Source: Alphaproteobacteria bacterium
Lineage (GTDB): Bacteria > Pseudomonadota > Alphaproteobacteria > ATCC43930 > CGMCC-115725
Length of the DNA stretch: 64,000 bases
Assembly (NCBI GenBank): GCA_028871455.1
Contig: JAGWNF010000002.1
Span: 186,001-250,000, forward strand
Reading direction: 5' to 3'
A program made the translations under genes and the position numbers. The notes under the pieces are model-generated. The model did no database searches and was not told the origin of the DNA. It worked only from the letters and a program-made list of their open reading frames with translations. Shown piece after piece: positions 19,578 through 28,152 of this stretch (position 1 is its first letter; the number at the start of each line of letters is the position of its first letter).

Positions 19578-21329
19578 ATGGACCAGCGCAATCTGTTCAT
19601 CGCCATCGCCGTCTCGATTGCGATTCTTGTCGGCTTCCAATACCTGTCGGAACGTTTCGCGCCGCCAGCGCCGCCGCCGAACAAGACGCAGCCGGCGAAG
19701 ACCGCGCCTGGTACGGCTGAGGCGCCATCGAGTGGCGCTCCCGCTGGGGCGCCGACCGTCGCCGGCGAGGCCAAGACGGAACCGCGCGCGCAAGTCTTGG
19801 CGTCAACGCCACGTGTGCCGATCGACACGCCGCGCCTCAAGGGCTCGATCAACTTGGTTGGCGGCCGGATCGACGATCTGACGCTGCGCACCTATCACGA
19901 GACCGTCGATCCGAAGAGTGCACCGGTTGTACTGCTGGCGCCCGAGGGTAGTGAGCATCCGTATTTCATACAGTTAGGCTGGGTCTCTACGGACTCTCAT
20001 GTGAAAATCCCCGGAACGGAAACGCACTGGATCGCATCCGGCGGTGCATTAACGCCGACTCATCCGATCGACCTCACCTGGGATAACGGCGCCGGGCTCA
20101 AGTTCATAGAGCATATTGCGGTCGACAAGGACTATATGTTCACGGTTACCGATAGCGTCGTCAATTCGGGCCACATGCCCGTGATGCTTTACCCCTACGC
20201 GCGGATTCGGCGTACGGGAGCGGCGCCGACTTCCACCGTATACTCGCACGTGGGCCCGATCGCAGTCCTCGATGGAAGATTGTATGACGGCGGCGTGTGT
20301 ATCTTCGGACACATTTTGTGCGATAATTACAATTACGATGACGTCAAAAAGGCGCCGGTCATCGGCTCTTCAAGAGGGGGGTGGTTCGGCTTCACCGACC
20401 TGTATTGGCTGACCGCGCTAATTCTGCCCCAGCACGACGAGGTTAGGACCAGCTTCCACTATGTAGGTGTGGGCGGCGTCGATTCCTATCAAGCCGATTA
20501 CGTGGGAAGCGCGCTGACGATCAAACCTGACCAATCCGTCGCTTTCGCCAATCACGTCTTTGTCGGCGCCAAGGTTCTTGCCTTGCTTGACCGCTACGAT
20601 CGAACCTTGCAGGTTCCGCAATTCGACCACGCTATCGATTTCGGAATATTCTACTTCATAACCAAGCCGATTTTCCGTGCGCTCGATTTCTTCAATGGAT
20701 GGCTCGGGAATTTCGGTCTCGCCATCATGCTATTGACCCTCCTCATCAAGCTTGTCTTTTTCCCGCTTGCGAACAAGTCGTATCGCGCGATGAGCAAGAT
20801 GAAGAAGCTTCAGCCGGAGATGCAGAAGCTGCGCGAGAAGTATGGCGACGACAAGGCGAAGCTCAATCAGGAGATGATGGCGCTCTATAAGCGCGTGGGC
20901 GCCAATCCGATGGCCGGCTGTCTGCCGATCGTCGTCCAGATTCCGGTGTTCTTCTCGCTCTACAAGGTTCTCTACGTCACCATCGAGATGCGCCACGCGC
21001 CGTTCTACGGCTGGATTCATGATTTGTCGGCGCCCGATCCGACGACCTTCGTCAATCTTTTCGGTCTGCTGCCGTTCCATCCGCCGGCGGTCTCGTTCCT
21101 CCATATCGGCGCTTGGCCCATCATCATGGGCGTGACCATGTACCTGCAGCAGAAGCTCAATCCGCAGCCGCCCGATCCCGTCCAGGCGAAGATGTTCATG
21201 GTGCTGCCGGTGGTCTTTACCTTCATGCTGGCGCAATTCGCCGTCGGCCTGGTGATCTACTGGAGCTGGAACAACCTTCTCTCCATCGCGCAGCAATGGG
21301 CGATCATGCGGCGGACCGGCGCCGCCTGA
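19578..21329 (+). CDS. yidC: Membrane protein insertase YidC
   Basis: YidC inserts and folds inner-membrane proteins alone or with SecYEG. The 583-residue protein has the Gram-negative layout: MDQRNLFIAIAVSIAILVGF as the first membrane segment, a Pro/Ala-rich linker, a large periplasmic beta domain (about residues 80-360), then the conserved insertase core. The core has FNGWLGNFGLAIMLLTLLIK, PLANKSYRAMSKMKKLQPEM and the hydrophilic-groove region NPMAGCLPIVVQIPVFFSLY. ATG at 19578 fits the family N-terminus. It sits between yidD and engB as in most alphaproteobacteria. Confidence 0.97.
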   Translation: MDQRNLFIAIAVSIAILVGFQYLSERFAPPAPPPNKTQPAKTAPGTAEAPSSGAPAGAPTVAGEAKTEPRAQVLASTPRVPIDTPRLKGSINLVGGRIDDLTLRTYHETVDPKSAPVVLLAPEGSEHPYFIQLGWVSTDSHVKIPGTETHWIASGGALTPTHPIDLTWDNGAGLKFIEHIAVDKDYMFTVTDSVVNSGHMPVMLYPYARIRRTGAAPTSTVYSHVGPIAVLDGRLYDGGVCIFGHILCDNYNYDDVKKAPVIGSSRGGWFGFTDLYWLTALILPQHDEVRTSFHYVGVGGVDSYQADYVGSALTIKPDQSVAFANHVFVGAKVLALLDRYDRTLQVPQFDHAIDFGIFYFITKPIFRALDFFNGWLGNFGLAIMLLTLLIKLVFFPLANKSYRAMSKMKKLQPEMQKLREKYGDDKAKLNQEMMALYKRVGANPMAGCLPIVVQIPVFFSLYKVLYVTIEMRHAPFYGWIHDLSAPDPTTFVNLFGLLPFHPPAVSFLHIGAWPIIMGVTMYLQQKLNPQPPDPVQAKMFMVLPVVFTFMLAQFAVGLVIYWSWNNLLSIAQQWAIMRRTGAA

Positions 21330-21333
21330 GGCG

Positions 21334-21981
21334 ATGAGCGTCGGCGCGCCGTTCGCCGGCGATCCGGCGGCGATCGAGCAAGGCCGCCGGCTTTTTGCGG
21401 CCGACAGCCGCTTCGCCGCCGCCGCCGACCGGGCGGCGGCTTTGCCGGCAGAGCGCCTGCCCGAAGTGGCGTTTTTCGGCCGCTCCAATGTCGGCAAGTC
21501 GAGCCTGCTGAACGCACTGACCGGCCGCCGCGGCCTGGCGCGCGTCTCGCGCACGCCCGGCCGGACCCGGGCGATCAATTTCTTCGCCGTCGGCGATCGA
21601 CTGACACTGGTCGATCTGCCGGGCTATGGCTATGCGGCGGTGGCCCGGGCCGAAGCGCGCCGCTGGGGCGAGACAGTGAAATCTTACCTCGCCCGCCGCG
21701 GCGTCCTGAAAGGCGCCACCCTGCTGATCGACGCGCGCCATGGCCTGAAGGAGAGCGACCGGCTCGCTCTCGATCTGCTCGCGCATTATGCCGTGTCGGT
21801 GCTGACGGTGCTCACCAAGGCCGACAAGCTCGCGCCGGCGGAGCGCTCCGCGCAGATCGCGGCAACCGCCGCGGCGCTGGCGCGCTATCCGAACGTCTTT
21901 CCCGCTGTACTGGCGACCAGCGCCGCGACCGGGTTCGGCATTCCCGAGCTTCGTGCCTTGCTCGCCACGCTGGCGAGCTAG
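21334..21981 (+). CDS. engB: Ribosome biogenesis GTPase EngB (YihA/YsxC)
   Basis: EngB is a small GTPase needed for large-subunit ribosome assembly. The 215-residue protein has G1 FFGRSNVGKSSLLNALTG, switch segment RTPGRTRAINFF, G3 VDLPGYGYA, and G4 LTKADKL. Length and order match the family. It begins 4 bp after yidC and precedes argB, an arrangement widely kept in alphaproteobacteria. Confidence 0.96.
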   Translation: MSVGAPFAGDPAAIEQGRRLFAADSRFAAAADRAAALPAERLPEVAFFGRSNVGKSSLLNALTGRRGLARVSRTPGRTRAINFFAVGDRLTLVDLPGYGYAAVARAEARRWGETVKSYLARRGVLKGATLLIDARHGLKESDRLALDLLAHYAVSVLTVLTKADKLAPAERSAQIAATAAALARYPNVFPAVLATSAATGFGIPELRALLATLAS

Positions 21982-22008
21982 CGCCGATGCCGCTATAAAC
22001 CCCCCGCC

Positions 22009-22941
22009 ATGAGCGAGAAGATCCCTCCCACGCCGCGCGACGCCGCATCGAAAGCGGCGATACTGGCCGAAGCACTTCCGTACATGCGGCGCTATTCGGG
22101 CAAGACGATCGTGGTCAAGTACGGCGGTCATGCGATGGGCGACACCGAGATCGCCAACCGCTTTGCGGCTGACGTCGTGCTCCTGAAGCAAGTCGGTATC
22201 AATCCGATCGTCGTCCATGGCGGTGGCCCGCAGATCGGGCAGATGCTCGAGCGCCTCAAGATCAAAAGCTCGTTCATCGATGGGCTGCGCGTCACCGACC
22301 AGGCGACCGTCGAGATCGTCGAAATGGTTCTGTCCGGCTCGATCAACAAGGAACTCGCCGCGGCCGTGAACCGCGCCGGCGGCCGCGCCATCGGCCTGTC
22401 GGGCAAGGATGCCGATCTGATTCGCGCGCGCAAGCTCACGCGCAAGAGCGATCCCGACAGCCACATCGAGAAGGTGCTCGATCTCGGCTTCGTCGGCGAG
22501 CCTTACGCCGTCGACGCGCCGGTACTCGAGTATTTCGTCAAGTCCGACATCATTCCGGTCATCGCGCCGATCGGCGTCGGCACCGCTGGCGAAACCTACA
22601 ATATCAACGCGGATACCGCTGCAGGCGCGGTCGCTGCGGCGGTCAAGGCGACGCGGCTGCTCCTGTTGACCGACGTGCCCGGCGTGCTGGACGCCAACAA
22701 GCAGCTCGTCCAGGAACTGACCGTGGCGGATGCCAAGGCGATGATCGCCTCAGGCACCATCACGGGCGGCATGATTCCGAAGATCGAGACCTGTGTCGAG
22801 GCGGTGGAGGGCGGTGTCGACGCCGCCGTCATCATCGACGGCCGCGTGCCACATGCGATTTTACTCGAGCTGTTCGCCGAAGGTGCCGGCACGTTAATCC
22901 GCCGGCGCAAGAGCGCCCGGACCGCCGGACGACGGAGCTAG
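22009..22941 (+). CDS. argB: Acetylglutamate kinase
   Basis: ArgB phosphorylates N-acetylglutamate in arginine synthesis. The 310-residue protein has KYGGHAMGD near residue 38, the glycine-rich substrate loop [34 protein letters not shown] and [11 protein letters not shown] long N-terminal helix, often linked to hexamer formation and arginine feedback, is present. It ends the rpmH-to-argB run. Its last three bases overlap the 3' end of the convergent siroheme synthase gene. Confidence 0.96.
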   Translation: MSEKIPPTPRDAASKAAILAEALPYMRRYSGKTIVVKYGGHAMGDTEIANRFAADVVLLKQVGINPIVVHGGGPQIGQMLERLKIKSSFIDGLRVTDQATVEIVEMVLSGSINKELAAAVNRAGGRAIGLSGKDADLIRARKLTRKSDPDSHIEKVLDLGFVGEPYAVDAPVLEYFVKSDIIPVIAPIGVGTAGETYNINADTAAGAVAAAVKATRLLLLTDVPGVLDANKQLVQELTVADAKAMIASGTITGGMIPKIETCVEAVEGGVDAAVIIDGRVPHAILLELFAEGAGTLIRRRKSARTAGRRS

Positions 22942-23543
22942 GCCACCTCCCGAGGCGTTTCCCGATTCTCAGTCACGGCTTGGAGAGCGCTTTCGAGGCG
23001 GTGTCGCGCGGCATCCTGCTCGCCAGCTAGCGCCAGGCGCGCGACTGGTCCGTCCAACAATCGGTCCCAGAATGCGCGTCGCGCCACCAGATCGGGAATC
23101 CGGTGCCGGACACGCACGCGGAATTCGCCGGCCAAAGCGGCGAGCGCGCCGAGCCGCCGCGGCACGATGGCATCGAGCATCTCGCGCAGCCGTCGCGCCA
23201 GCGCGGGCGACGCGCCGCCCGTCGAGATCGCCAGCGTGATCGGCGCACGGTCGATTATCGCCGGCATGATAAAGCTGCATAATTCAGGTCGGTCCGACAC
23301 GTTCACCAGGATGCCGCGCGTCTGCGCTGCCCGGGACACCGCTTTGGCCAGCGCGAGATCGACTTCCACCGCGATCACGAGCGCGCAACCATTGAGGTCA
23401 TCGGCCGCGAGTTCCGTCGAGCATGCCACGTGCGCGCCGGCGCGCCGCAGCGCCGCCGCCTTGCGCTCGGCTTCGGCGCCGGCACCGACGACCAGGCAGC
23501 GCTTGCCGGCGAGATCGAGACAGATCGGAAAATGCGCTGGCAT
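22938..23543 (-). CDS. Siroheme synthase (precorrin-2 dehydrogenase/ferrochelatase, CysG N-terminal type)
   Basis: The 201-residue protein oxidises precorrin-2 and may insert iron to make siroheme. It matches the CysG N-terminal/Met8p module: [20 protein letters not shown] (Rossmann NAD site), then [20 protein letters not shown] and [15 protein letters not shown]. The uroporphyrinogen methyltransferase half of CysG is absent and must be encoded elsewhere. ATG at 23543 overlaps the flavoprotein stop (ATGA), so it is the last gene of the nirA operon, where it would supply siroheme to NirA. Confidence 0.92.
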   Translation of the reverse strand: MPAHFPICLDLAGKRCLVVGAGAEAERKAAALRRAGAHVACSTELAADDLNGCALVIAVEVDLALAKAVSRAAQTRGILVNVSDRPELCSFIMPAIIDRAPITLAISTGGASPALARRLREMLDAIVPRRLGALAALAGEFRVRVRHRIPDLVARRAFWDRLLDGPVARLALAGEQDAARHRLESALQAVTENRETPREVA

Positions 23544-25093
23544 CAGTAGATGTCCTTCACAAAGCGGCCCTCGCGGCCGAGCTGCGCGAGATAGGCCTTG
23601 GCTGCGCCGATTCCCATGCCACCTTGGCGCGCGACGATCGCGGCCAACGCGGTTTCGACATCGCGCCCCATCGCCATCGCGCCGCAGACGAAGACGTAAG
23701 CGCCGTCGTTCAGCCAACGCCAGAGCCGCGCGGATTGCTCGCGCATCCGCTGCTGGACGTAAATGCGCTCGGACTGGTCGCGCGAAAAGGCCAGATCGAG
23801 CCGCGTCAGCAGGCCGTCCTTGGTCCAGGCCGTCAACTCGTCTTCGTAGAGAAAATCAGTCGCGCGGCGCTGGTCGCCGAAGAACAGCCAGTTGCGACCC
23901 TTGGCGCCGTTCTCGCGACGCTCCTGGAGAAAGGCGCGGAATGGCGCAATGCCGGTGCCGGGACCTACCATGATCATTGGTGCGTCGTCCGATTGGGGCG
24001 GCCGGAAAGGGTGCGCTGGTGCCTGGACGAAAACCGGCATTTCGAGATCGGGGGTCGCGCGCTCCGCGAGAAAGCAAGACGCTACGCCCTTACGAATGCG
24101 CCCGCGCTTTTCCCATCGCGTCGCGGCGACGGTCAGATGGACTTCGCCGCCGTGGACCAATGGCGACGAGGCGATCGAATAAAGCCGCGGTTGCAGCGGC
24201 GCCAGTGCCGAGATCAGTTCCTGCAGCGGCGGCCGCGCCGATGGAAAAGTCGCGAGCAGCTCGAGCAAATCGGCGCCCTCCGGCTCGGCGCCCGGATAGC
24301 CTTCGGCCAGCGCCTGAAGCTTCTGGGACTGGTCGGGATCGCGCGCGCGCGACGCCAGAACCTCGACCGCTTCGTCCGACGGTCGGCCAATATCGCAGGC
24401 ACGGCAGAGAGCTTCGTTCAACGGACGCCGCGTGCCGTCGGGACAATCGACCTCCGCGCAGGAATCGGCACCCAACGCCTCGATGATCCCCGCAACGGTT
24501 TCCGGGCAATTGGTCGGCATGACGCCGAGGCTGTCGCCCGATCGGTAACTCAGTCCCGAGTCGTAGAGGTCGAGCACGATCTGTCGTGTGTCCTTGGCCG
24601 AGCCCGGTCGGTTGAGCGGTTGCGCCACGCGGAAGCGGGCGGTGATGGTCGTCGGGCCGGCCGTCGGCGCCGCGGCCGGCGCGGCGGCGGCGGGTGCGAT
24701 GGCGACCGTCGGCCCGCTTTCAAGCAGTTCTTTCAGCTTCCGCGCCGTCTCCTTGCCGCCGGGCACGCAGCGGGTCAGCGCCTTTTCCGTGCCGGCCGCA
24801 ATCGCGGCGGCATAGCTGTGGCAGAGATAGCCGCACTGGCCGCAATCCTGTTGCGCCATCGCCGCCATCAGGAGCTGCGGCACTGGCCGGCCGGTGGCGA
24901 GCTCCATTCGCCGATCCAGTGGCAGCGAGGGGTCATGCCACGGATGCTCTTCGGCGGCTGGCGCAGCCGCGCCGGCCGTTGATTCGCGCGCATCTGCAGG
25001 CGCGAAGTAGGCGGCGAGCCAGCCATTTATGAAAGCACGCTCGGCACCGCCGAACGGCGCATTCTCCGGCACCAGCGGTGCGATGTAGCTCAT
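23543..25093 (-). CDS. CysJ-like flavoprotein with N-terminal iron-sulfur motif
   Basis: The 516-residue protein combines a Cys-rich N-terminal part with an FAD/NADPH reductase. The N-terminal motif QQDCGQCGYLC plus a later Cys (Cys84, Cys87, Cys91, Cys109) suggests a [4Fe-4S] cluster. The reductase half carries the FAD-binding RLYSIASSP, the FAD/NADPH segment KGVASCFLAERA, NADPH-binding GPGTGIAPFRAFLQER and a C-terminal CGAMAMGRDVE. The FMN flavodoxin domain of true CysJ is missing. It overlaps nirA by 4 bases upstream and the siroheme synthase downstream. It is therefore probably the NADPH electron donor to NirA, replacing or assisting ferredoxin; that is inference. Confidence 0.88.
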   Translation of the reverse strand: MSYIAPLVPENAPFGGAERAFINGWLAAYFAPADARESTAGAAAPAAEEHPWHDPSLPLDRRMELATGRPVPQLLMAAMAQQDCGQCGYLCHSYAAAIAAGTEKALTRCVPGGKETARKLKELLESGPTVAIAPAAAAPAAAPTAGPTTITARFRVAQPLNRPGSAKDTRQIVLDLYDSGLSYRSGDSLGVMPTNCPETVAGIIEALGADSCAEVDCPDGTRRPLNEALCRACDIGRPSDEAVEVLASRARDPDQSQKLQALAEGYPGAEPEGADLLELLATFPSARPPLQELISALAPLQPRLYSIASSPLVHGGEVHLTVAATRWEKRGRIRKGVASCFLAERATPDLEMPVFVQAPAHPFRPPQSDDAPMIMVGPGTGIAPFRAFLQERRENGAKGRNWLFFGDQRRATDFLYEDELTAWTKDGLLTRLDLAFSRDQSERIYVQQRMREQSARLWRWLNDGAYVFVCGAMAMGRDVETALAAIVARQGGMGIGAAKAYLAQLGREGRFVKDIY

Positions 25094-26832
25094 AGCACGG
25101 GTTCCGCCGCGAACATCGTCCGCAGTTCCTCGATCGAGTGCCGTTTGGCGAATTCCTGGAACGATTCGGAGCCGTGGCGCCGTGCCAGGTAGGTCCGGAG
25201 CAGAGCTTCGAGCCGGTCGGCGACGTCGGCAAAGGGGACGTCGCGCGCAACCTCGCGCGCCAGGTTGCGCTCGCCGCCGGCGCCACCGCCGACGACGACG
25301 GTATAGCCCTCGATCATGTCGTCGCCCTGCGCGACCTTGACGCCGAGCAGGCCGATGTCGCCGACGTAATGCTGGGCGCAGGAATTGGGGCAGCCGGTGA
25401 GATGGATGTTGAGCGGTCGATCGAGCTTGACGCGCGTCTCGAGGTATTGCGCGAGATAGAGCGCCTGCGCCTTGGTGTCGGTGGCGGCAAACTTGCAGCC
25501 GGTGTTACCGGTGCAGGCGACGAGCGCGCCGCGGATCGGCGAGGCTTCGACGCCGAGGTCGATTTCCTCGATCGCCTTGCGCGCGCCGGGCAGCTTGGCG
25601 TCGCTGATGTCCGATAGAATCACGTTCTGCCAGACCGTCAGCCGGATCGTGCCACTACCGAATTGGGTCGCGATTGCAGCGAGGCCTCGCATCTGTGAAG
25701 CGCTCAGGCGGCCGACTGGCAGCACCACGCCGACATAATTCATACCGCGCTGCTTCTGCTTATGGACGCCGATATGGCCGTGCTTCAGCAGCGGACCCCG
25801 CGGCAGGCATTGCTCCGGCGGCACGCGCAACGCCTTGAACGACATCTCCTTCTCGGTTTCCGCCATGAAGCGGTCCATGCCCCAGTCGTCGAGCAGATAT
25901 TTAAGCCGGGCGCGTTTACGGTCGGTGCGGTCGCCATAGGCGATGAACACGCGGACGACGGCGACGGCGGCGGCGACGCATTCCTCGGGCTTGAGCAGCA
26001 CATTGGCATCGCGCGCGAAACCTCCGTGGCCGGTGATGCCGCCGAGGTACATACGGAAATAGACACCGGGCGGGCCCCCGGCGCCGGCGGCGACGCGCAC
26101 CGCGGCGAAGCCGATATCGTTGGTGTCCTCGAGCACGCTGATCTGGCCGCCGCCGTCAAAGGCGATGTTGAATTTGCGCGGCAGGCCATAGAGCTCGCGG
26201 TGGTTGAGGATCGTGTAATGGAGCGCACGGGCGAGGGGCCGCGTGTCGATCAATTCGGTTGGATCGACGCCTGCCGTCGGGCTGCCGGTGATGTTGCGGA
26301 TATTGTCGGCGCCGGCGCCGCGCGTCGTCAGGCCGAGGTCCTGGATGCCCATCAGCAGCTCGACCAGCGCGCTGGGTTGGATTTCGCGGATCTGCAGGTT
26401 GGCGCGCGTTGTGACGTCGATGAAGCCGCCGCCGAAGGCCTCGGCGAGGCCAGCGAGCCCGTCGAACTGCGCCGCCGTCACGATGCCGTTCGGGAGGCGT
26501 AGCCGGCACATGAACGAGTCCTGGGCCGGCGCGACATAGAACAGACCGAAGAATTTGTGCCAGAAGACGTCGACGCCTTTGGGCGCGCGGTTGGCGGCCG
26601 CCTCGGCGACGATTTCATCCCAGCGGTCGAGCGGATGCGCCTTGCGCTTGGTCTCTTCCTCGGGCGTGAGTTTCTTGCCGGCTGCGACGAAGCGATCTTG
26701 GGCGACGCGATGGATGGCGTCGGGCGTCGTATTGGCACCGCTCATCGGACCGCCATTTCGTGCCGCAACGGCGGCAAGGAAGCCTTCGAGATACTGCTTC
26801 TGCTCGTCGGAGAGGGTCGTCTCAGCGGTCAT
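25090..26832 (-). CDS. nirA: Ferredoxin-type assimilatory nitrite reductase NirA
   Basis: NirA performs the six-electron reduction of nitrite to ammonium using siroheme and [4Fe-4S]. The 580-residue protein has the two-fold nitrite/sulfite reductase repeat. The cluster ligands are Cys440 and Cys446 in ACTGNTGCKFA and Cys481 and Cys485 in CPNSCAQH. The siroheme-binding side is TTRANLQIREI and AGADNIRNITGSP. A nearby nitrate reductase, a NirC channel and a siroheme synthase favour nitrite over sulfite. ATG at 26832 lies about 23 bases after the likely sigma-54 start point. It is the first gene of a three-gene overlapping operon. Confidence 0.93.
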   Translation of the reverse strand: MTAETTLSDEQKQYLEGFLAAVAARNGGPMSGANTTPDAIHRVAQDRFVAAGKKLTPEEETKRKAHPLDRWDEIVAEAAANRAPKGVDVFWHKFFGLFYVAPAQDSFMCRLRLPNGIVTAAQFDGLAGLAEAFGGGFIDVTTRANLQIREIQPSALVELLMGIQDLGLTTRGAGADNIRNITGSPTAGVDPTELIDTRPLARALHYTILNHRELYGLPRKFNIAFDGGGQISVLEDTNDIGFAAVRVAAGAGGPPGVYFRMYLGGITGHGGFARDANVLLKPEECVAAAVAVVRVFIAYGDRTDRKRARLKYLLDDWGMDRFMAETEKEMSFKALRVPPEQCLPRGPLLKHGHIGVHKQKQRGMNYVGVVLPVGRLSASQMRGLAAIATQFGSGTIRLTVWQNVILSDISDAKLPGARKAIEEIDLGVEASPIRGALVACTGNTGCKFAATDTKAQALYLAQYLETRVKLDRPLNIHLTGCPNSCAQHYVGDIGLLGVKVAQGDDMIEGYTVVVGGGAGGERNLAREVARDVPFADVADRLEALLRTYLARRHGSESFQEFAKRHSIEELRTMFAAEPVL

Positions 26833-26866
26833 GCACGATTCACCACGGCGCCTGCCCACGGCGCGT

Positions 26867-26881
26867 TGCAACCGTGGTGCC
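26867..26881 (-). promoter_or_regulatory. Sigma-54 (-24/-12) promoter for nirA
   Basis: On the minus strand the 15 bases read TGGCACCACGGTTGC. The invariant GG and GC dinucleotides are separated by exactly 10 bases, and the -24 (TGGCAC) and -12 (TTGC) elements match the RpoN consensus. The predicted start point is about 12 bases beyond, near 26855, leaving a leader of about 20 bases before the nirA ATG. Orientation, spacing and position all fit. It implies activation by NtrC or a similar enhancer-binding protein. Confidence 0.8.
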
Positions 26882-26987
26882 ACTCGCGCGCCTTCATGGG
26901 ATGGGCCTGTCTGCTGCCGAAAATACGATTAGCCGCGCCGGCTCGCAGGTGCCGATGCCCAAGAAATGTGAGCATTACGGTCCGATG

Positions 26988-27004
26988 TGCAGATTTTTTA
27001 TGCA
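26988..27004. promoter_or_regulatory. NtrC-like enhancer palindrome midway between two sigma-54 promoters
   Basis: The site reads TGCA, nine bases (GATTTTTTA), TGCA. Its conserved GC dinucleotides are 11 bases apart, as in the NtrC consensus TGCACY-N5-RGTGCA. The inner C/G positions of the consensus are not matched, so this is a partial match. It lies 106 bp from the nirA promoter and 112 bp from the nirC promoter, a typical enhancer distance for both. One NtrC-type site serving both directions is inferred. Confidence 0.5.
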
Positions 27005-27116
27005 GTAACCAGCAATGGCGCGAAATTGAGCAAATAGTTTCATCCCTCGCTGATGATCGATGCACCGGCGTCGATGCCCGATCGCCCCAACCGCACAAAC
27101 CTGAGTGTGCGCGCAT

Positions 27117-27131
27117 TGGCACGCTCCTTGC
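27117..27131 (+). promoter_or_regulatory. Sigma-54 (-24/-12) promoter for the nirC-nasA operon
   Basis: The plus strand reads TGGCACGCTCCTTGC, an almost perfect RpoN consensus (TGGCACG-N4-TTGC) with GG and GC 10 bases apart. The expected start point is near 27143, giving a leader of about 75 nt before nirC. That leader has a weak GTTGC/GCAAC hairpin, but no convincing attenuator. Nitrogen-limited transcription of nirC, the FAD reductase, nasA and narK is inferred. Confidence 0.85.
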
Positions 27132-27217
27132 GGTTTGCAGATTAGAGGCCGGCACTGCGCGCCGTTGCAAAGGGGTACGGCGGCAACCCGGCGATCCGTC
27201 AACCGAGCGAGGCAACG

Positions 27218-28027
27218 ATGTATCTCGAGACCGTCGACAAATTGGCCGCCATGGCGGCGACCAAGAGCGCCTTTCTCAAGCGCTCGCCGTTCGGCTTTCT
27301 TTTGAGCGCGATGATGGCCGGTGTCTATGTCGGCCTCGGCATCATCCTGATCTTCAGCGTTGGTTCCGATGTCGATCCCGGTTACCGGGCTCTGATCATG
27401 GGCGCGTCGTTCGGCATCGCGCTGACGCTCGTGATCTTTGCCGGCTCCGATCTGTTCACCGGCCACACCATGTTCATGCCGCTCGGCGTACTGCGCGGCA
27501 AAACCAAATTCGGCGATCTGCTTGGCTGCTGGACCGGCTCGTGGATCGGCAATCTGCTGGGCAGCGGGCTGCTGGCGGTCATCTTCATCGCCGGCGGCGG
27601 TGGGTTGATGCTGCATTCGAAGAGTCAGTTTATCTTCGCCGTCGCTGCGGCCAAGATGAACGCGCCTGCCTTGTCGCTGTTCGCGCGCGCGATCCTGTGC
27701 AATTGGCTCGTCTGTCTGGCGATCTGGATGTCGGCCCGCATGGAGAGCGACGCCGCCAAGTGCATCGCCATCTTCTGGTGCCTCTTCGGCTTTATCGGCA
27801 GCGGCTACGAGCATTCGGTTGCCAACATGACGCTGCTGCTGATCGCGCTTCTGAGCCCGCATCCGGACACGGTTACCTGGGCCGAATTCGGCTGGAACAT
27901 GCTGTGGGTGTCGCTCGGCAACATCGTCGCCGGCGCCGGCTTCATGGCCCTCGGCTACTGGGCGGCATCGCGGCCGCAGCTTGAAGCAGCGGGCGGCTTG
28001 GCGACCGCGCCCGGCACCGCCGACTGA
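27218..28027 (+). CDS. nirC: Formate/nitrite transporter family channel (NirC-like)
   Basis: The 269-residue integral membrane protein belongs to the FocA/NirC family of pentameric anion channels. It has six hydrophobic segments. The family motifs GASFGIALTLVIFAGSDLFT and GSWIGNLLGSGLLAV match the FNT domain, as do ILCNWLVCLAIWMS and SGYEHSVANMTLL with its central channel His. Placement at the head of a nitrate-assimilation operon behind a sigma-54 promoter favours nitrite as substrate. The ATG follows a GAGGCAACG spacer. A 125-bp gap precedes the next gene. Confidence 0.93.
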   Translation: MYLETVDKLAAMAATKSAFLKRSPFGFLLSAMMAGVYVGLGIILIFSVGSDVDPGYRALIMGASFGIALTLVIFAGSDLFTGHTMFMPLGVLRGKTKFGDLLGCWTGSWIGNLLGSGLLAVIFIAGGGGLMLHSKSQFIFAVAAAKMNAPALSLFARAILCNWLVCLAIWMSARMESDAAKCIAIFWCLFGFIGSGYEHSVANMTLLLIALLSPHPDTVTWAEFGWNMLWVSLGNIVAGAGFMALGYWAASRPQLEAAGGLATAPGTAD

Positions 28028-28152
28028 CGGATGTGGGTTGATTTTCGTGGCGTGGAACGCGGTCGCTCAGGAGCCACCGCGTTTCACGCAGCCTCGGCGC
28101 GCGGGCCCGTGTTGTCGGCTCGGCCGCCGTACGGCGTTGGAAGGAACGTCTC

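Noticed and set aside
23423-24982. 519-codon open frame on the plus strand
   Set aside because: It is the reverse-strand shadow of the CysJ-like flavoprotein; low-complexity Arg/Gly content and no domain.
27061-27077. Second NtrC site (TGCACCGGCGTCGATGC)
   Set aside because: The GC-to-GC spacing is 12 instead of 11 and the right half is poor.
27143-27217. NasT/ANTAR-type attenuator in the nirC leader
   Set aside because: Only a weak GTTGC/GCAAC stem is seen; no paired hexaloop hairpins with the A1/G4 pattern and no terminator were found.
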